DNA of 64,000 nt from positions 117,552,929 through 117,616,928 of the forward strand of contig CM063502.1 of NCBI GenBank assembly GCA_032207245.1, written 5' to 3'. This stretch comes from Pardosa pseudoannulata (taxonomy: Eukaryota; Arthropoda; Arachnida; Araneae; Lycosidae). This document shows positions 1-13,700 of this stretch, piece after piece. The notes beneath the pieces were generated by a model that did no database searches, was not told the DNA's origin, and saw only the letters and a program-made list of their open reading frames with translations. Every line of letters starts with the position of its first letter. Position 1 is the first letter of the stretch. Position numbers and translations under genes: made by a program.

Positions 1-349
1 TTTTGATAAATGTATTTTACTCATTTTTAAAAGAAATGTAAACACTATGTATGTCAATAAATGTAGATGTAGTCTAGAGTTGTTCAACTGTCGGCCCTCT
101 AATTAATTTTTGTAGCTCACTAAAGATATCAATTTTCTTAAAATTTAAATAACGCTATCTCTGCCAAATACGCACATTTTTTATTCATGTACTTCACTGA
201 AGTTCGGGATTCATAATGCTATACACGAAGACTCGGTAATGAAAAGAAAACAATACACGCATTTCTAGATAAAGCGAAAAAAAAATTTTATAAATTTTGT
301 CAACAACCTAAAATTTTTCACCTTATCTAGGGTGTCTGCTGAACTGTTA
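1..349. other. AT-rich edge sequence
   Basis: No gene, exon or recognisable repeat is seen, apart from the start of the foldback arm near its right edge. Confidence 0.6.
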
Positions 350-1130
350 AAAATCTATTTCAGCGACCTTTGATTGTAGACATATACATCTTATTACAAA
401 AGTTGCAAATTAAAAACAGTGGTCTTTTTATGGTATTTTTAATTTTAAAATTCAATTTTGCGAAAATTACAAAAGTTTAATATTTATGCATTCCCCTTTC
501 TTTATTATTATATTCAGTAAAAATTTAGGCTCTTCCTAAACACTGCAACAGAAAAAGTTTTACTTCTATGTGACAAAATTGACCGAGATATTTAAATTCA
601 AAATTTAAGATATTTTTCTGCGTCAATGAAGGACCGATTAACAGATTAATTGCAGTAATTCGATGGTGAAATCAGGTTGGAACGTCCTTTCACGGTGAAA
701 GAAGGAGTTTCCTTGATTATACACAGGGGGGGGGTCTAGGTTTACACTGTATTTTCCAATAAAAATAAGCTCTTAATATCATCCCCCCCCAATCACCGTA
801 AAATGAACGATGCAACCTGATTTCATTCTCTAATTATTGTAATTAATCTATTAACCGACTCCCTTTCAAAAAGAAGGAGAAAAAATCTAAGTTCTCCGGA
901 AATTTGTACCTTAATATATCGGTCAATTTTTGTTAGAGAGGAGTGGTTCTTAATGTGTTATAACTTTTAGGACGAGTTTCAAATAGTTTCAGAAATAATA
1001 ATAAAGAATGGGAAAACGTGTAAAAATTTAGATTTCATAATTTTCACAAAATTGAATTTTTAAATTAAAAAATACCATGAAATGCATGCTTATCTTATTT
1101 CTTTAGTGTGGAATTAGAAGTGTATGTCTA
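350..1130. repeat. Large imperfect inverted repeat (foldback-like)
   Basis: The left arm (about 350-725) and right arm (about 785-1130) are reverse complements with moderate divergence around a roughly 60-bp centre bounded by G-run and C-run tracts (725-733, 785-793). Matching landmarks include CAACCTGATTTCA (816) against its complement near 672, a TCGGTCAATTTT block (919) against 570-585, and AAAATACCATGAAATG (1069) against 428-440. I see no transposase. It may be a foldback element or rearranged ends of a larger transposon. Confidence 0.7.
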
Positions 1131-2110
1131 AGAAAAAAAAGAGGAAAAAAAGGAGATTAATGACTTTAATATGCACTCTGCATAAATGAGCGAGAGGGTT
1201 AAATCATAATTTTGTACGTCGTTTTGGGAAGAGCAGTGGTTTTCAAATGGTGGCTATAAAATAATATTAGGTTTGCCTTGTGGTATTCCAGAGAAATATG
1301 TGCAAAGATATAAAAATAAATAGTTACTCTATTATACAATTTTATTACGGATATAACAGGTGTTTTTTTTTGTGTTAAATACATCAATAATATATTATCT
1401 GTTAATATATTAAAAAAAAACAGAGGTTTTTCTTGCAAAGAGCAGTGAACATTTTGCGTTAAGTTTTTTAGAACAAGTTTCAAATTTTACTAAAAATAAT
1501 AAAAAAGAATTGGGAGAACGTATAAAAGCTTAGATTTTATAATTTTCGCAAAATTGAATTTTAAATTCCAAAATACCATGAAATGAATGTTTATTTCTTT
1601 AGTATGGAACTAGAAGTGTATGTCTACGACCAAATGTTGCAGAGAAAAAAAGACATTAAGGACTTTATTGTGCACTCTGCATAAATGAGCGAGAGAGATA
1701 AATCATGATTTTGTACGTCGTTTGGGGAAGAGCAGTAGTTCTCAAATGGTGCGTTCTAAAATAATTTTAGCTTTGTCATGCGGTATTCCAGAGAAATATG
1801 TGCCACGATATAAAAATAAATATAGTTACTCTATTATACCATTTTACTACGAATATAACAGTTTTTTGTTAAATACATCAATAATATCTGTTGATATACT
1901 AAAAAAGTAGTGAACATTTTGCGTTAAGTTTTTTAGAACAAGTTTCAAATTTTACTAAAAATAATAAATAATTGGGAGAACGTATAAAAGCTTAGATTCT
2001 ATAATTTTCGCAAAATTTAATTTTAAATTTAGAAATACCATGAAATCAATATTTATCTAATTTGAAATATATTTGTAAGGAGAAGTGTAAGTCTATGACC
2101 TATGATTGGG
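985..2110 (+). repeat. Tandem copies of the foldback arm, with hAT-like segment
   Basis: The outer part of the right arm recurs in direct orientation at about 985-1130, 1490-1635 and 1955-2110, with periods of about 500 and 460 bp. Between copies, 1195-1480 and 1690-1935 are also alike and start with a block ending CAGTGGTTTTCAAATGG or its variant CAGTAGTTCTCAAATGG, which resembles the terminal repeat of hAT elements. Copies differ at many positions, so the array is old. Confidence 0.8.
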
Positions 2111-5100
2111 GGAAAAAAGCCTGTTAAAGACGTCTCCACACAGTTTTTTCAAATTAACAAATTCTAAGTTTATTTCATCGATAATCAGTTGCCTTTAATT
2201 AGATGATAAATAAAAACTTGATATAAAATTAAATTTACTATCGACATTTGATACTGATTTTAGGTGGAAAATTGTGTTAATTATGTTGCAAGATAGTAGC
2301 AATTAATAAAACCATCCTTTGAAATTCAGTGTGTAAATTACATCGACTGTCGTACATGCTGCAGATATGCAACACAGTGTCTCAGAGTGTTAAATATATA
2401 AAAGTAAATTCAGATCAATATAACTACGTTTTCGCCTCTAGAAAACTTATAAAATTGGCACTGGGATGTCATTTACTTATCGCCTAAAAACTATCCGTAA
2501 ATAATGTCAATGATTTTCCATTTCAAAAGTAGTTCTCAAATAAGAAAAATTAAAACTTTTAAGTCATTAATACATGCATAAATCCTGTAATCTAATATTT
2601 TCTCACAAATGTCTCATTTTGTATTAATTTACGTTCAAAAAACTCCGTTGTAGAGACATTAATCCATACAGTACCGTAAAAGGCCTTATGGCCCTTAAGG
2701 CGTATGGCCTTTGCCATATCTTGATAAATATTTTTTATTGATAATAATGATAGAAATTATATATAAACTCTAAACATTTTTTCTATAAATAAGTAAAACT
2801 GCATACATATTTGTTTTCTATAATTTTTTTAAAATTAAATATTTTAAATAAAGCATTCAAATTTTTAAAATACCTCAGAAATAAAGATAACACTAATAAA
2901 TAAATGAAAAACAGTTGTACTTTTTATCAAATATTTTCAAAAAGAAGTTTTTAGATTTTAAATAATAAAGTACAAAAGCTTTTTTTTTTTTTTTTTTTAA
3001 GTATATGGATAAATTGTACATAGCCACTTTTCTAAAATCTTTCTTTTCTCTGCAATTCAAAGTTTTACTTTCAGAAAGCTCAAACCTACTTTTAAAGTTC
3101 TCACTAGTATACTTTCTGGAATAACCTACTTAAACTCGTCATTTATTAGCGTTTAGCAAGAAATGTTTAACAGTTATATTTTTAACGATTATCAACAGAT
3201 GGCAGCACCATACTTAAAAACGGAATTCATGAATTTGTTTTTTCGCTTGTTAAGCAGTTTAGTTAAAGAATTCGTGCATCTTAAAATTTAATTATAGAAC
3301 ATTAAAATAACAAATGTCAAAACAATTTTCATTTTTTGTAATTATTATTAAACCCAGAGATTAAATATATACCGCAGTCAAAATAAATGTACTTGCAACT
3401 TGCTGAAAGAATAAATGTGTTTTGGCAATATATAATCACCATCATATGCAGTATCGATTTAAAAATTACAAAGTGCTTGAAACTTTAAATAAATAGTCCC
3501 TTCTACTTATGAAAACTTGGATAACTTTCAGTAATCTTGAAAGAATTATAAACATCATTAAATTAGGTTGTGAAATTAGAAATAAATAGCTGTATATGTG
3601 GCCAACTAACTTTACCGCTCAATTATTATACAGAAATCAAAGGAAATTATCATTTCATTTTGCGAATGGTTATCCTAAAATAAAATGGCATATTAGTTTA
3701 TGTATAAATAAATAATTTCTTAAACATCATTTATAAGGGAAATTTGAGAAAGGCTCGCATCAGGATTGGGAATTAAATAGCTTGGGGGAGACGGAGTCAA
3801 ATGAAAGTATAGTTAAAAATCAAATAAAACAAACAGTGCATTTAGATAGTTAAGTTTATACTTAAATTAAAATTTTGCATTGTTATAAATGAAATGGTTG
3901 TTTTAAAAAAGTATTAGTAGCAAACAGGCAAAAATATAACACATTGGTTTGTTTTAGTATTCACTTTTCATTGTTTCAAATCAGAGACGTAAACGTTTCT
4001 ATCTTGCACTACCATCCTTTATTAGGGTCAAGAAACTTGGATATTTGTCTAGAGTGCCAAAATTCAGGAGCACTGCTAGTATGATAAAAATACAATGTTC
4101 AATACCTAATTCAGGTTAATTGGGTATTTGTTCAACCACTAAAAATTTACAGCTCATATTTAAAGTCTTAAAAACTTAAAATAGTTACACTGCTTAGTTC
4201 TAAATAAAATGACCATAAAAAGTGATATTTAATGAAGTAAACAAAAATGTATTATATGTTTCACAGGTGAACAAAAAAGTTCAGCAGCATTTATTTTGTG
4301 AGGAATCTGGAATCTTTAAATACTGTGATATCTCAATGTATAAAGATTCCAGGAATATGGAGCATTAGAAGATGATTCTGTTTGTCTATATTTTATGGGA
4401 GTTTGGTGCTGCTTTTGGTCCACAAAATTTATTAAAATTTCATAGGTTTGTATTTATTTCTTCTAAAAATAATGTTTGTCATCAGGAGAGGTGGGTGGCA
4501 TGTTAAATTTTTACTTGGGGTATCAATACTGCTACAATCAGCAATGCTGTTAAAGAGGATGAATCAAATTTGATGTCAAATATGAGGCCTAAATATATAA
4601 GGTGTCAATTAAGATAAAAGTTAATTGAAAAGTTATTTTAAACTATTTCTTTTTAATGATTCAGGAACATTACATGAGGTTTTGGTGAGGTTTTGATCCT
4701 CCAACTTCTTCCAGGATTTTGAGAACACTACATCTGTATATTTAGTACAAAAGTAGTTACAAAAATGATAAAACATGAAATCATTAATATTTAAGCCAAA
4801 ATTCACAAAATTGCTCTGTATGTAAGTATATTGATTGGTATTAAATGCAACTTCTGAGATTCATATTTTAAAAGTATTGTGTCAATATATCAACAAAAAA
4901 ATTTTTTAACCAATTGGCCAATAATAGTTCATGAAAAAAAGAAATTAAAATCATACTATTCACAAGTTGTTCAAAATGCTCCAAACCCTGTATCAAAATT
5001 AAATTTATCTTCAAAATTAGACACGCATGTTTTAAAATTATTTTCATGAGAAGCATCAATTTCTCAATAAAGACTTGAAATAAATTTAATTAATAGATAT

Positions 5101-5672
5101 GGATTGGAATACTGCCATAAAAAGCAAGTTTTAAAAGAGCACTAAAATAAATACAAGGAACAAGATAGGATAAAATATTACTATTTGCATGAATGGTTCT
5201 AAATAAAAAAAAAAAATTTCTGAACTTCAGACAACATTTTCGGAACTTACAAAAAAATTTTCTAAAAAAGGCATGTGATATCAATTTAAAATCAAATTTA
5301 TATTCATAAGATGAATTTCCAGATGTTAGTATTAGGACTGGTCCATATCCGAGTTTTAATATTATGATATATTGTTTCCATATATAGATATTTTCAATAT
5401 ATCAGTAAGTTTTAATTCTTATATCATTTCATTAGTCGTAAATATAAGTATGTTCTGTATAAAATACAAACATACACATATGTAAATATGTGTTGTTTAT
5501 CCATGAAAAATTCAATTATTTAATTTAAATGATTAAAAGGATACACTAATTTTAATTTTTAAATATTGCTTTAAAAACTACAAATCTTTTCCCTGCATAT
5601 CTGTTCTAAAAAGCATGTTATTCAAAACTTTCAGAAAGTTAAACAAGATCATCATCAAATGAAACAAGAAAA
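2111..5672. other. AT-rich intergenic DNA, nothing recognised
   Basis: Homopolymer A/T tracts (for example the T run at 2980-2998), but no conserved exon, RNA gene or named transposon that I can support. The short reading frames at 4868-5059 and 5090-5284 have low-complexity composition and no family resemblance. Confidence 0.6.
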
Positions 5673-5686
5673 TGTATGTATGTATG

Positions 5687-5766
<80 letters not shown>
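5673..5766. repeat. (TGTA)n/(TA)n microsatellite
   Basis: Three to four TGTA units run into an uninterrupted TA tract of about 70 bp. Confidence 0.98.
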
Positions 5767-5767
<1 letters not shown>

Positions 5768-6011
5768 TGTTTGTTTGTTTCACTTAATTTATTAAAAAAT
5801 TATGATGCAGCAATAAAGAAAAAGTTATCAGAAAAGTGAAAACGTTCTGATTATCTTCAAAATTTATATATAAATATTACTTAAGGTAAAGATGCCCCCC
5901 TTTTTTTTAAATTTTTGGAAAAAAAACTGAAAATTTTACAAATTTTGATAAAAACCTATAGTCAGAAATTTTGGAAAATTTCTGATCAGAATCACCCCTG
6001 ACCATTTGTTT

Positions 6012-6134
6012 GAGAATACTATGCCTGCTCTTTTCTACGCAAGAGCTAATGGGACATAGACTTACTTAAAAGTCATTTTTGAACTACAAACATTCATGCT
6101 AGCAGTTGGATTCAACCACACAGGCTCCAGAACC
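6012..6134 (-). mobile_element. tRNA-derived SINE, degenerate copy
   Basis: Reverse-orientation copy of the SINE family whose best member is at 58824-59008. It shows the diverged blocks CTACGCAAGAGCTAATGGG, ACAAACATTCATGCTAGCAG and TTGGATTCAACC in the same order. It has lost the CCAAA-rich tail and carries many substitutions. Confidence 0.7.
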
Positions 6135-7238
6135 AAAAAGATAACACTGTACCTGTTCATACATTCTCCAAGATCAAACTCTTAATTTAAAGAAATCAAT
6201 GTGGTAATCAGCAATTAGATGATTAATGTATACATGAAAATATATTACTAAAATCCAGCGAAACTATTTTAAAAATGTTAATAAGTTGGTACTAAATATA
6301 TGTTCTTACTAATAATTCAAATTTGGTTAGCAGTTAATAGAAAGTCTTCAGTAGTCATTTCTATTTTAATGTAATTCTACACTTGACCAAACACCTATGT
6401 TTCTTAAAATTAAATAAAGTTAAAATTATTAATTATTAAATTATCAAAATTAAAAACTGTAATTTAAAAGTTATAACAACTTATGATCTGAAAATGAACT
6501 TTACAAATTATTCCATATTGCCCCTCTGCTCTAAAAAAACTTATGTGAAACTATTTTAACATCAGCTAAAATAATAGTATAGGTTTATTTATTATTCAAG
6601 TAGTGAGGGCCGACTGACAACCTGCAACTTTATTTATTCCACTCTCTATTAAGTCTAAGGTTTATTTCTTAAAAATCTTGACTACCTATTTGGGATATTA
6701 TATGAATTTGATTTTTGACCCATTAAAACTAAAAATCCTCAATTGAAGACAAATAATACAATAGTGTAAAGAATTTTTAAGCTTGCTTAAAATGATTTTG
6801 TGTGTACGTGCATGAAGGTATATGATAATCTCCCAAATTTTCAAGTATGTGCTGTTATTTATAATTTTGAGATTTAAAATAATATTTTATGATTTTTCAA
6901 GCCTTGTACAGGAATTTGCTTTTGTAAATACATCAACTAACAGGGTGTTTACTCAAATACTACAGAAAAAATAATTACTTTTTAAAGAATTTTATAAGCA
7001 CCTTTGAAGGAAAAAATAAGAACTCTTGCAGTTCATATTAAAACATCCCCTTTTACAAAGAAAAAAAAACCTAGAAGACAAAGTAGCATAAAGTTAAATA
7101 ATTCATTGTTTTGTTCCATTTAAAACCTTGACTTATCTGACTAATAAAGACAAAATTATGAAATATTAAAAACAACTTTAATCTACATTATGAAAATCTT
7201 TAACTTCTTATATTACTAACCAATCAAATTTTCCTTAA

Positions 7239-7482
7239 CCCCTTAAAGCATGAGTTTATTTTAGAAAAAATTATAAAATATGACATATTTTCTTCACAGA
7301 AAAGGGATATATAGGTATAATGTAAGTTATTTTTTACAATTTCAGTTTTGGGGGTGACTAGGGAGCTTGGAAAGAGTAGAAAGTATATAAAAAAATTGTT
7401 ATACAAACAAAGTGTAAACGATTTTATTACATGTTTAATTTGAATTTCGTACGTGTCAGACGCGGGCAAATGCGTTAAGGGG
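7239..7482. mobile_element. piggyBac-like MITE, 244 bp, TTAA target site
   Basis: The element starts CCCCTTAAAGCAT and ends ATGCGTTAAGGGG, imperfect inverted repeats, and is flanked by TTAA on both sides (7235-7238 and 7483-7486). TTAA duplication with a CCC-starting terminus is the hallmark of piggyBac-type transposons. No transposase is inside. A reading frame at 7224-7577 that crosses it is an artefact. Confidence 0.72.
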
Positions 7483-7486
7483 TTAA

Positions 7487-10070
7487 CAGTCCTTAAAGGA
7501 TTAAAATTGCTCTTACTGACATTGTTAAAAAAAATTTTTTTTAATGATCCAAAATTTCCACAGCATTTATACAACACACATTGTCATATTTCTGTAAAAA
7601 AATAAAATGAAGATTGACTTTGCATCACAATGCATTAATCCAATCAAACTACTACCAGGTGAGAAAAAATAACCATCATATGCAAACTGTGTAAAGCAAA
7701 TAGTATGTATTATCGTCGGTAGCACATAGTACAGCAAACCAATAGTTTACTTTTTGTAATACTTTCCTTTCATTCATAGAGTTGTTATACACACACAATG
7801 ACACCTTTATGATCACAAGTTCCATACCATTAAAAACAAAAATAGCAGCAATTAAAGGAGTTTTTAAGTCCTTGGACAAAAAAATAAGCAACTATTAAGT
7901 ACCTTTCGTACAAATTATGCATTTTTTAAGGTCCTTAAAGATTTAAGAAGAAAAATATAGTTTTTAAGGTTTTTTAAGAATTGTATGCACCTTGAATAAA
8001 ATCAGAATGAATAACTGTACCTATTATGATACTTTAGCATACTAGCTGTAGCATATAATGGTAAATAAATCTTATCTCAAAATAAAAATTTTTAATGACA
8101 TCCTAGTTTCTAAAATTACAGCCCCTCCACAAAGGAAGAAAAGCTACAATTTTAAAACTAACACAAGTTATTTGAATTTCTCATTTTTTACTCAGGAGAT
8201 CAAAACATAGGTGTAAGATATTGCTCAATGTGTATTCAGCAGGAATGATTCAAGTGTTAATAGGTTAACCTTTCTCATGCCCAAAATATAACCACATGGC
8301 CAGCAAACATGCAATCTTGTAATTCTACTATATCATGAAATTCCTTCCCCTCTACACTCACATCTTTGATTATTCCTTTGTTTATACTTAGTAGCATATA
8401 TATAGGCAAGTTTCTTTAAGGTTCTTCTTTACCTCCCTGACAATGGTATAAAATATCCATTGGCATACAATCTGTAATGACAAATATGAATACTTCACTA
8501 AAAACTTGTTCACATAAGTGGTACAATGGTTGTACTGAAATAAAAGCCCTGCAAATATACAATGATGGTTCAACTGTTGTAACATGAGATCCCTTTCACA
8601 TTCAAACCCTAAATTGCTTCCTTGTTTTTATTTGGATATAGAAATAGACAAGTTTCTTTCAGGCAGGTCTTTCCTTTTTTTTTTTCTCAAATTATGGAAC
8701 AAAATGTTTGTTTGTGTGAAATTTGAGATGCTAATATGAATAGTATTCCACTAAAAAATAACTCAGTATGAAGTTTAAAGTGCAATGGAAAAAATAAAAT
8801 ATATTTCTTAGCATATATAAAACTAAACATAAAGCATGATTACTCTGGCAGCAGAGTGATAAAGGAATATAAATTCATAAATGAATGTTTCAATGTCAGC
8901 TTATTATTGATACGATTACAATGAAATTAATACACATTTTAAATGCAGTTGCAATTTCACCCTTTCTAAATCCAGTTTGGGGTCAAGTATAGGTAATACT
9001 TTCCACTGACCAGCTATGAGAAACATTGAACTTGGCCATCAAAACAAATTACATTTGCCAATGCTGGACTACAGTATTATAATTCCTTAGGAAAAGTGCT
9101 GATAATTTAAAGATTATATTTATAAAGAACTAAAGCATCTCTATATTAGTATGAAATATATGCTGAAAATGCTCCAAAAGGCCATGCTGTAGTGACATGT
9201 ATAAATCCTATAGATATTAAAACTTTATTATTATGAATATACTGTGATAAGATTACTAATTATTATAGTATGGTCATAAAATTATGGCCAAAAAATCCTT
9301 CTGATTCCTGTAGCATTAATATATGGTAGATAATATCTAACATCAAAAGATTTAAATATTTCCACCATGACTATCTTGTAAAATTTCAGCATTGAACATG
9401 TAACTTAAGGACAGTTCATCTAAGATGTTATTTTTCTCTGAAAGCACTCCCCCCATAAAACTTTAAATTGTATTTCACTCTATCATTATTGTTAAGCATT
9501 CTACTGAAAGAAAAAGGTTAAATTTTCTCCAAAACATCTTTTCCAATTGAATGAGACAAAATTAACTTAACCATGATCAAAAGGAAGAAAATACATCAAC
9601 TTACATTACCTTAAAAGTCTTCTAATCATTAACCATTTCACAGCAAATAACACAATGTTTATAAAAATAAACACTCTGCTACACTGAGACTCTTCATAAA
9701 AATTTCATAACTTCTCCAATATGTGTCTAAAAAAAACTTATATTCATTTCTTTATCCTGATAAAATGCCCTAATTTCTCAATAAAAAATTAAATTACTAT
9801 TTAAGCTAGATGAACACTGATAATTAGTACTTTTGGCTTTATATCTCTAAATTTTACATTGAAATATAACCTCTGACTAAACAGAGGTACTTAAATCCCT
9901 AAAAAATAGAAAACAAAACAATTATTCATTTTGATTTCTATAAAGAATGCAGAAATCAAGCTGCTCTATATATAAATGTCAGTATTGTGGAAATCTGAGA
10001 TAATGGTCTAAATTTCAGAAATCTGACCAACCAACTTCCTTTTGTCTCAATGCCTATGAATATATTACAA
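7487..10070. other. AT-rich intergenic DNA, nothing recognised
   Basis: Slightly more complex sequence near 8950-9060, which could be untranslated exon, but no coding match and no splice-bounded exon was found. Short frames at 7676-7891 and 8388-8585 show no family resemblance. Confidence 0.5.
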
Positions 10071-10747
10071 CAGTGGTCTTCACAGTTTGTAGACTCAAGA
10101 AGCCTTCAGAACAGTACTTCTGAAACTTCTTTCACTCTGGTACCCTTGTCATACTAAAAATGTATTTTAAAACACAGTTAATGTGTAACTTCAGAATGGT
10201 TCTAAAAAAGAAGGAAAAGAAGAAAAATTATGACAATTGAATGCTTAATTGTCTTTAATACAAGGAATACTTTTTGAATAAATTTTTCAATATTCTTGAT
10301 TACTGCCATGAAATACCTAGCATTTAACTTTTGCTCCAAGTGTCACCCATTTTTGCATTATATTTAATAACTGGGATGTGCTACAATATTTTAACATAAA
10401 CTATCAAAATCTAGTTCTGTTGATATTATCTTTAGTCACATTTCATATTCTGTATTTAATTTGTTTCTATACTTTTTGTTGTCACACATATTAAGAAAGA
10501 TTTTTGCTTAAATATATTGTTCTAAATGGCATTAAATTATTTATAGCTGTATAAGAAACTTCTGGGTAATTGGGATGAATCTGCAATCAAAAATTTAGGA
10601 GTTACTTTTACTTATATTTCAAAGACACTAGTCAACTAATTTGAGTGCATTATAATTTTTCTATAAATTTTTATTTTGACTCATGAAACCCTCAAAGATG
10701 TAGTGCATAACCCCAGGTATCCTTGGAATATAGTTTGAAAGCTACTA
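10071..10747. mobile_element. hAT-like nonautonomous element, about 677 bp
   Basis: The left end reads CAGTGGTCTTCACAGTTTG and the reverse complement of the right end reads TAGTAGCTTTCAAACTATA, an imperfect terminal repeat of the CAGTGGTTTTCAAA type common in hAT elements. The flanking 8-mers, TATTACAA and TAATAGAA, agree at six of eight positions, as expected for an aged target duplication. No transposase is seen. Confidence 0.5.
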
Positions 10748-13700
10748 TAATAGAATAATAAAATGAACGATATTAAGAACAATTCAAATTCAAGATTTTC
10801 TTTGGTAAATACTTGGTGAATCTGATTTTATTATTAAAAAGAAAATCTAATGAAAAATAAGTATTTTTTCATACCTATAAAAGACAAAAAAAAAATTCTA
10901 AACAATAAATGTTCAGTTATAATGAAATATTTCTTTAGAAATGATTTTAGTAAATACTTTAAAAGACTTAGTAACATGTTAAGAAAACATGAAAAGTAAA
11001 AAAAACTTTTGATTTATTATTGAAAAGAGGTCACTGATATATCTTTTCATATTTAATAGATTGATTGTGTTTATGGTACCATAATCAATGTGATATGTAA
11101 TTTATCAATGGCAACAGTAAATTTAAAAATTCTGTTGTGTAAAAAGAACAACAAATAAAAGAACACGATAAAAAAATATGTTTATTATGTTATTACAATA
11201 ACATTTAGTTTCTAGAAATAGTTCTTTTTTTCTTATTTCGGTACTTATGAGCAACAAAAAATAAAGGCAACATTCAAAACCATAAACGCCAACAAATGAA
11301 ATGCAATATTAACATCATAACTTATGTACAAAGAGTAGATGAATTTACCAGTGAATAATTAAATTTACATTCAATGAGAGAAGTAAACAAAAACTCAATG
11401 TATACAAAAAATGGCTCCACATGAAGGTTTTAATGTTCATGATTGTGTGACTTTGGATATAACCTTCTTCAGGGTGATGATATTTAATACTTAGATAAAT
11501 AAATTTTAAAAGGAAAGAAAAATGTGAGATCAATGTTACATGTGTAAAAATACAGACAAATACAAAACTCAAATATAACATCAGGTAGATGACTAATACC
11601 TATAATTTGATATTTTCAATTTAAATCTTCAAAAGAACTAACAAAATTAATACATCATTCTTCAAGCACACACCAACACACTAAACTTGTAAATATTTCA
11701 CAGACTGTTAGAGCTCTTATATAAATATTATTTTACTATATAAACATAATAAATTGGTGGCAGATAAAAGGAACTGACTGAAAACAGGAATATATAATAA
11801 AATAATAAACAAAGAACATAGAGCAACTTCTAAATTCAATTACCAAAGTTGAACAGGCATTTCTACACATTAAGCTGATCTTTAAACATATGTTTTTAAA
11901 ATTTTTAAAACAGTTAACAAATTCTTACACAAACTTTGAAAGATATAAATGAAGCTCCAAATTGTGAAACATTCAAGACCTTTCTACGGTATGATAGTTA
12001 TAATACAATATTTTAATTAAATAAAATGGTTATTAGGCTTAGAAATGGTTAAACTCAGTCATTACGAAATAATTCCTTACGGGTGAAATGTGTGCATGTG
12101 CATGAAGTAACAAAAATGATGAGTTTTTAGATGCATTTGAAAAATACTAGATAATACTTATAACATGGATACTAAGTAACTCCAGCCAGCTGAAGTTCTT
12201 TCCAAATAGAAACAAATATGTTTTTGTCTTCAGAATGTCACCAGTTAGTTTCCCAAAATCTATGCAAACTTGAATAAACATATGGAAAATTTAAAATATG
12301 AGAAGATGAACTGTTGAAAATATATCCATAAAAAAGTACCAGAAAAATGAACATACTAAATCATTATTAAAACGTACAATAAGAGGCTGATTGGTATCAT
12401 AAAAGCACCAATATAAACATTTACATACCACAAGACCAAGTGAAGTTATATGAATTATAACACAACTTTCAAATTATTTCATTTGAAATATGCATTTTAC
12501 AAAACATTTTCTCAAAAATCAATGACCTACTAACTTTTAAAACATATGATTTGAAAACCTTCACACTTTTTTTTTTCCTAAGTAACCGAAGTCCCCCTTC
12601 AAATATACATGGCTATTATATGACAAAGCATCAGAAGTGATATGCACTAATTTTGAAATAAACTTTGTCAAAAAATATTAACCTTTACCTTATGAGGAGA
12701 GATTATCCAAAGCTTCAGTTAAATGAAAACTTTGAAAAGATTCCCACATCCATCCTCTAGGACAAAGTATATGACAGCCTTATACTCCAAGTTATACACC
12801 ACTCACCAACACTTACTACCCCTCATCAAATCTATGGGGCTTTATTAAGGTAATAGATTCAATTACACTTAAATCATTAAATAAAAAAACTAATTAAAGT
12901 CTAAACTAAACACTTTATACTAAAATGGCTTTTAAGAGTAAAGATCACCTTCACAAATTTGGCTTATAATGCTGAAAGTCACGACTGCAAATATTGAGAA
13001 AAGAAAAAAAAAATATGTAATAAAGTTACTTTAATAAGTTATAAAACTCATTTTAAAGAAGAATATGATACTGTATGCTTCATACAAAACTTATTTTCTT
13101 TACAATTATAAACTAAATTACAGTTAAAAATATTAAAAATATTAAAATAACTAAGAAAGAGAATTATAAAAAGTCAAATGCCTTGAAGCATAAATTTTAT
13201 TTAAATAATAAATCTATACATTAACCAATTTCTCATATTACATATCTATCCCAAAGGGAAAGATTATATTAAATGAAGAGAGCTATTAAAATTTAAAAGT
13301 TCTTAATCCAAACAAAAAATCAAACTTTTGTCTTTACTTGTAAAAAGTTAAACATTAATAATCATATTAGACAACTATATTGTTTAACAACAAATTATTT
13401 CCTTTCTTTGACAAAACTTTATAGATCACCAAATTTTACATGCGTGTCTATTAAAAAAAGAAAAAAATTAAAATAAAATAAAATAAAAGTCAAGCTAATT
13501 TAACTTAAATTAGCTATGATAATTTGAACTTGCACATAAAATTCTTAAATTCCCCACCAACATGTACATCTAAACAATTGTAAATCTATATCTCTTTACA
13601 GTATAGCATCTTTTACTTAAAGATGCACCTTTTTAATTTTGTATAATACTATTAAATACGTAAAAATATAAGAAATAATTATTTCCTAATAAGTTTTACC

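Noticed and set aside
7224..7577. A 117-codon minus-strand frame
   Set aside because: It crosses a piggyBac-like MITE and its TTAA borders and has no family resemblance.
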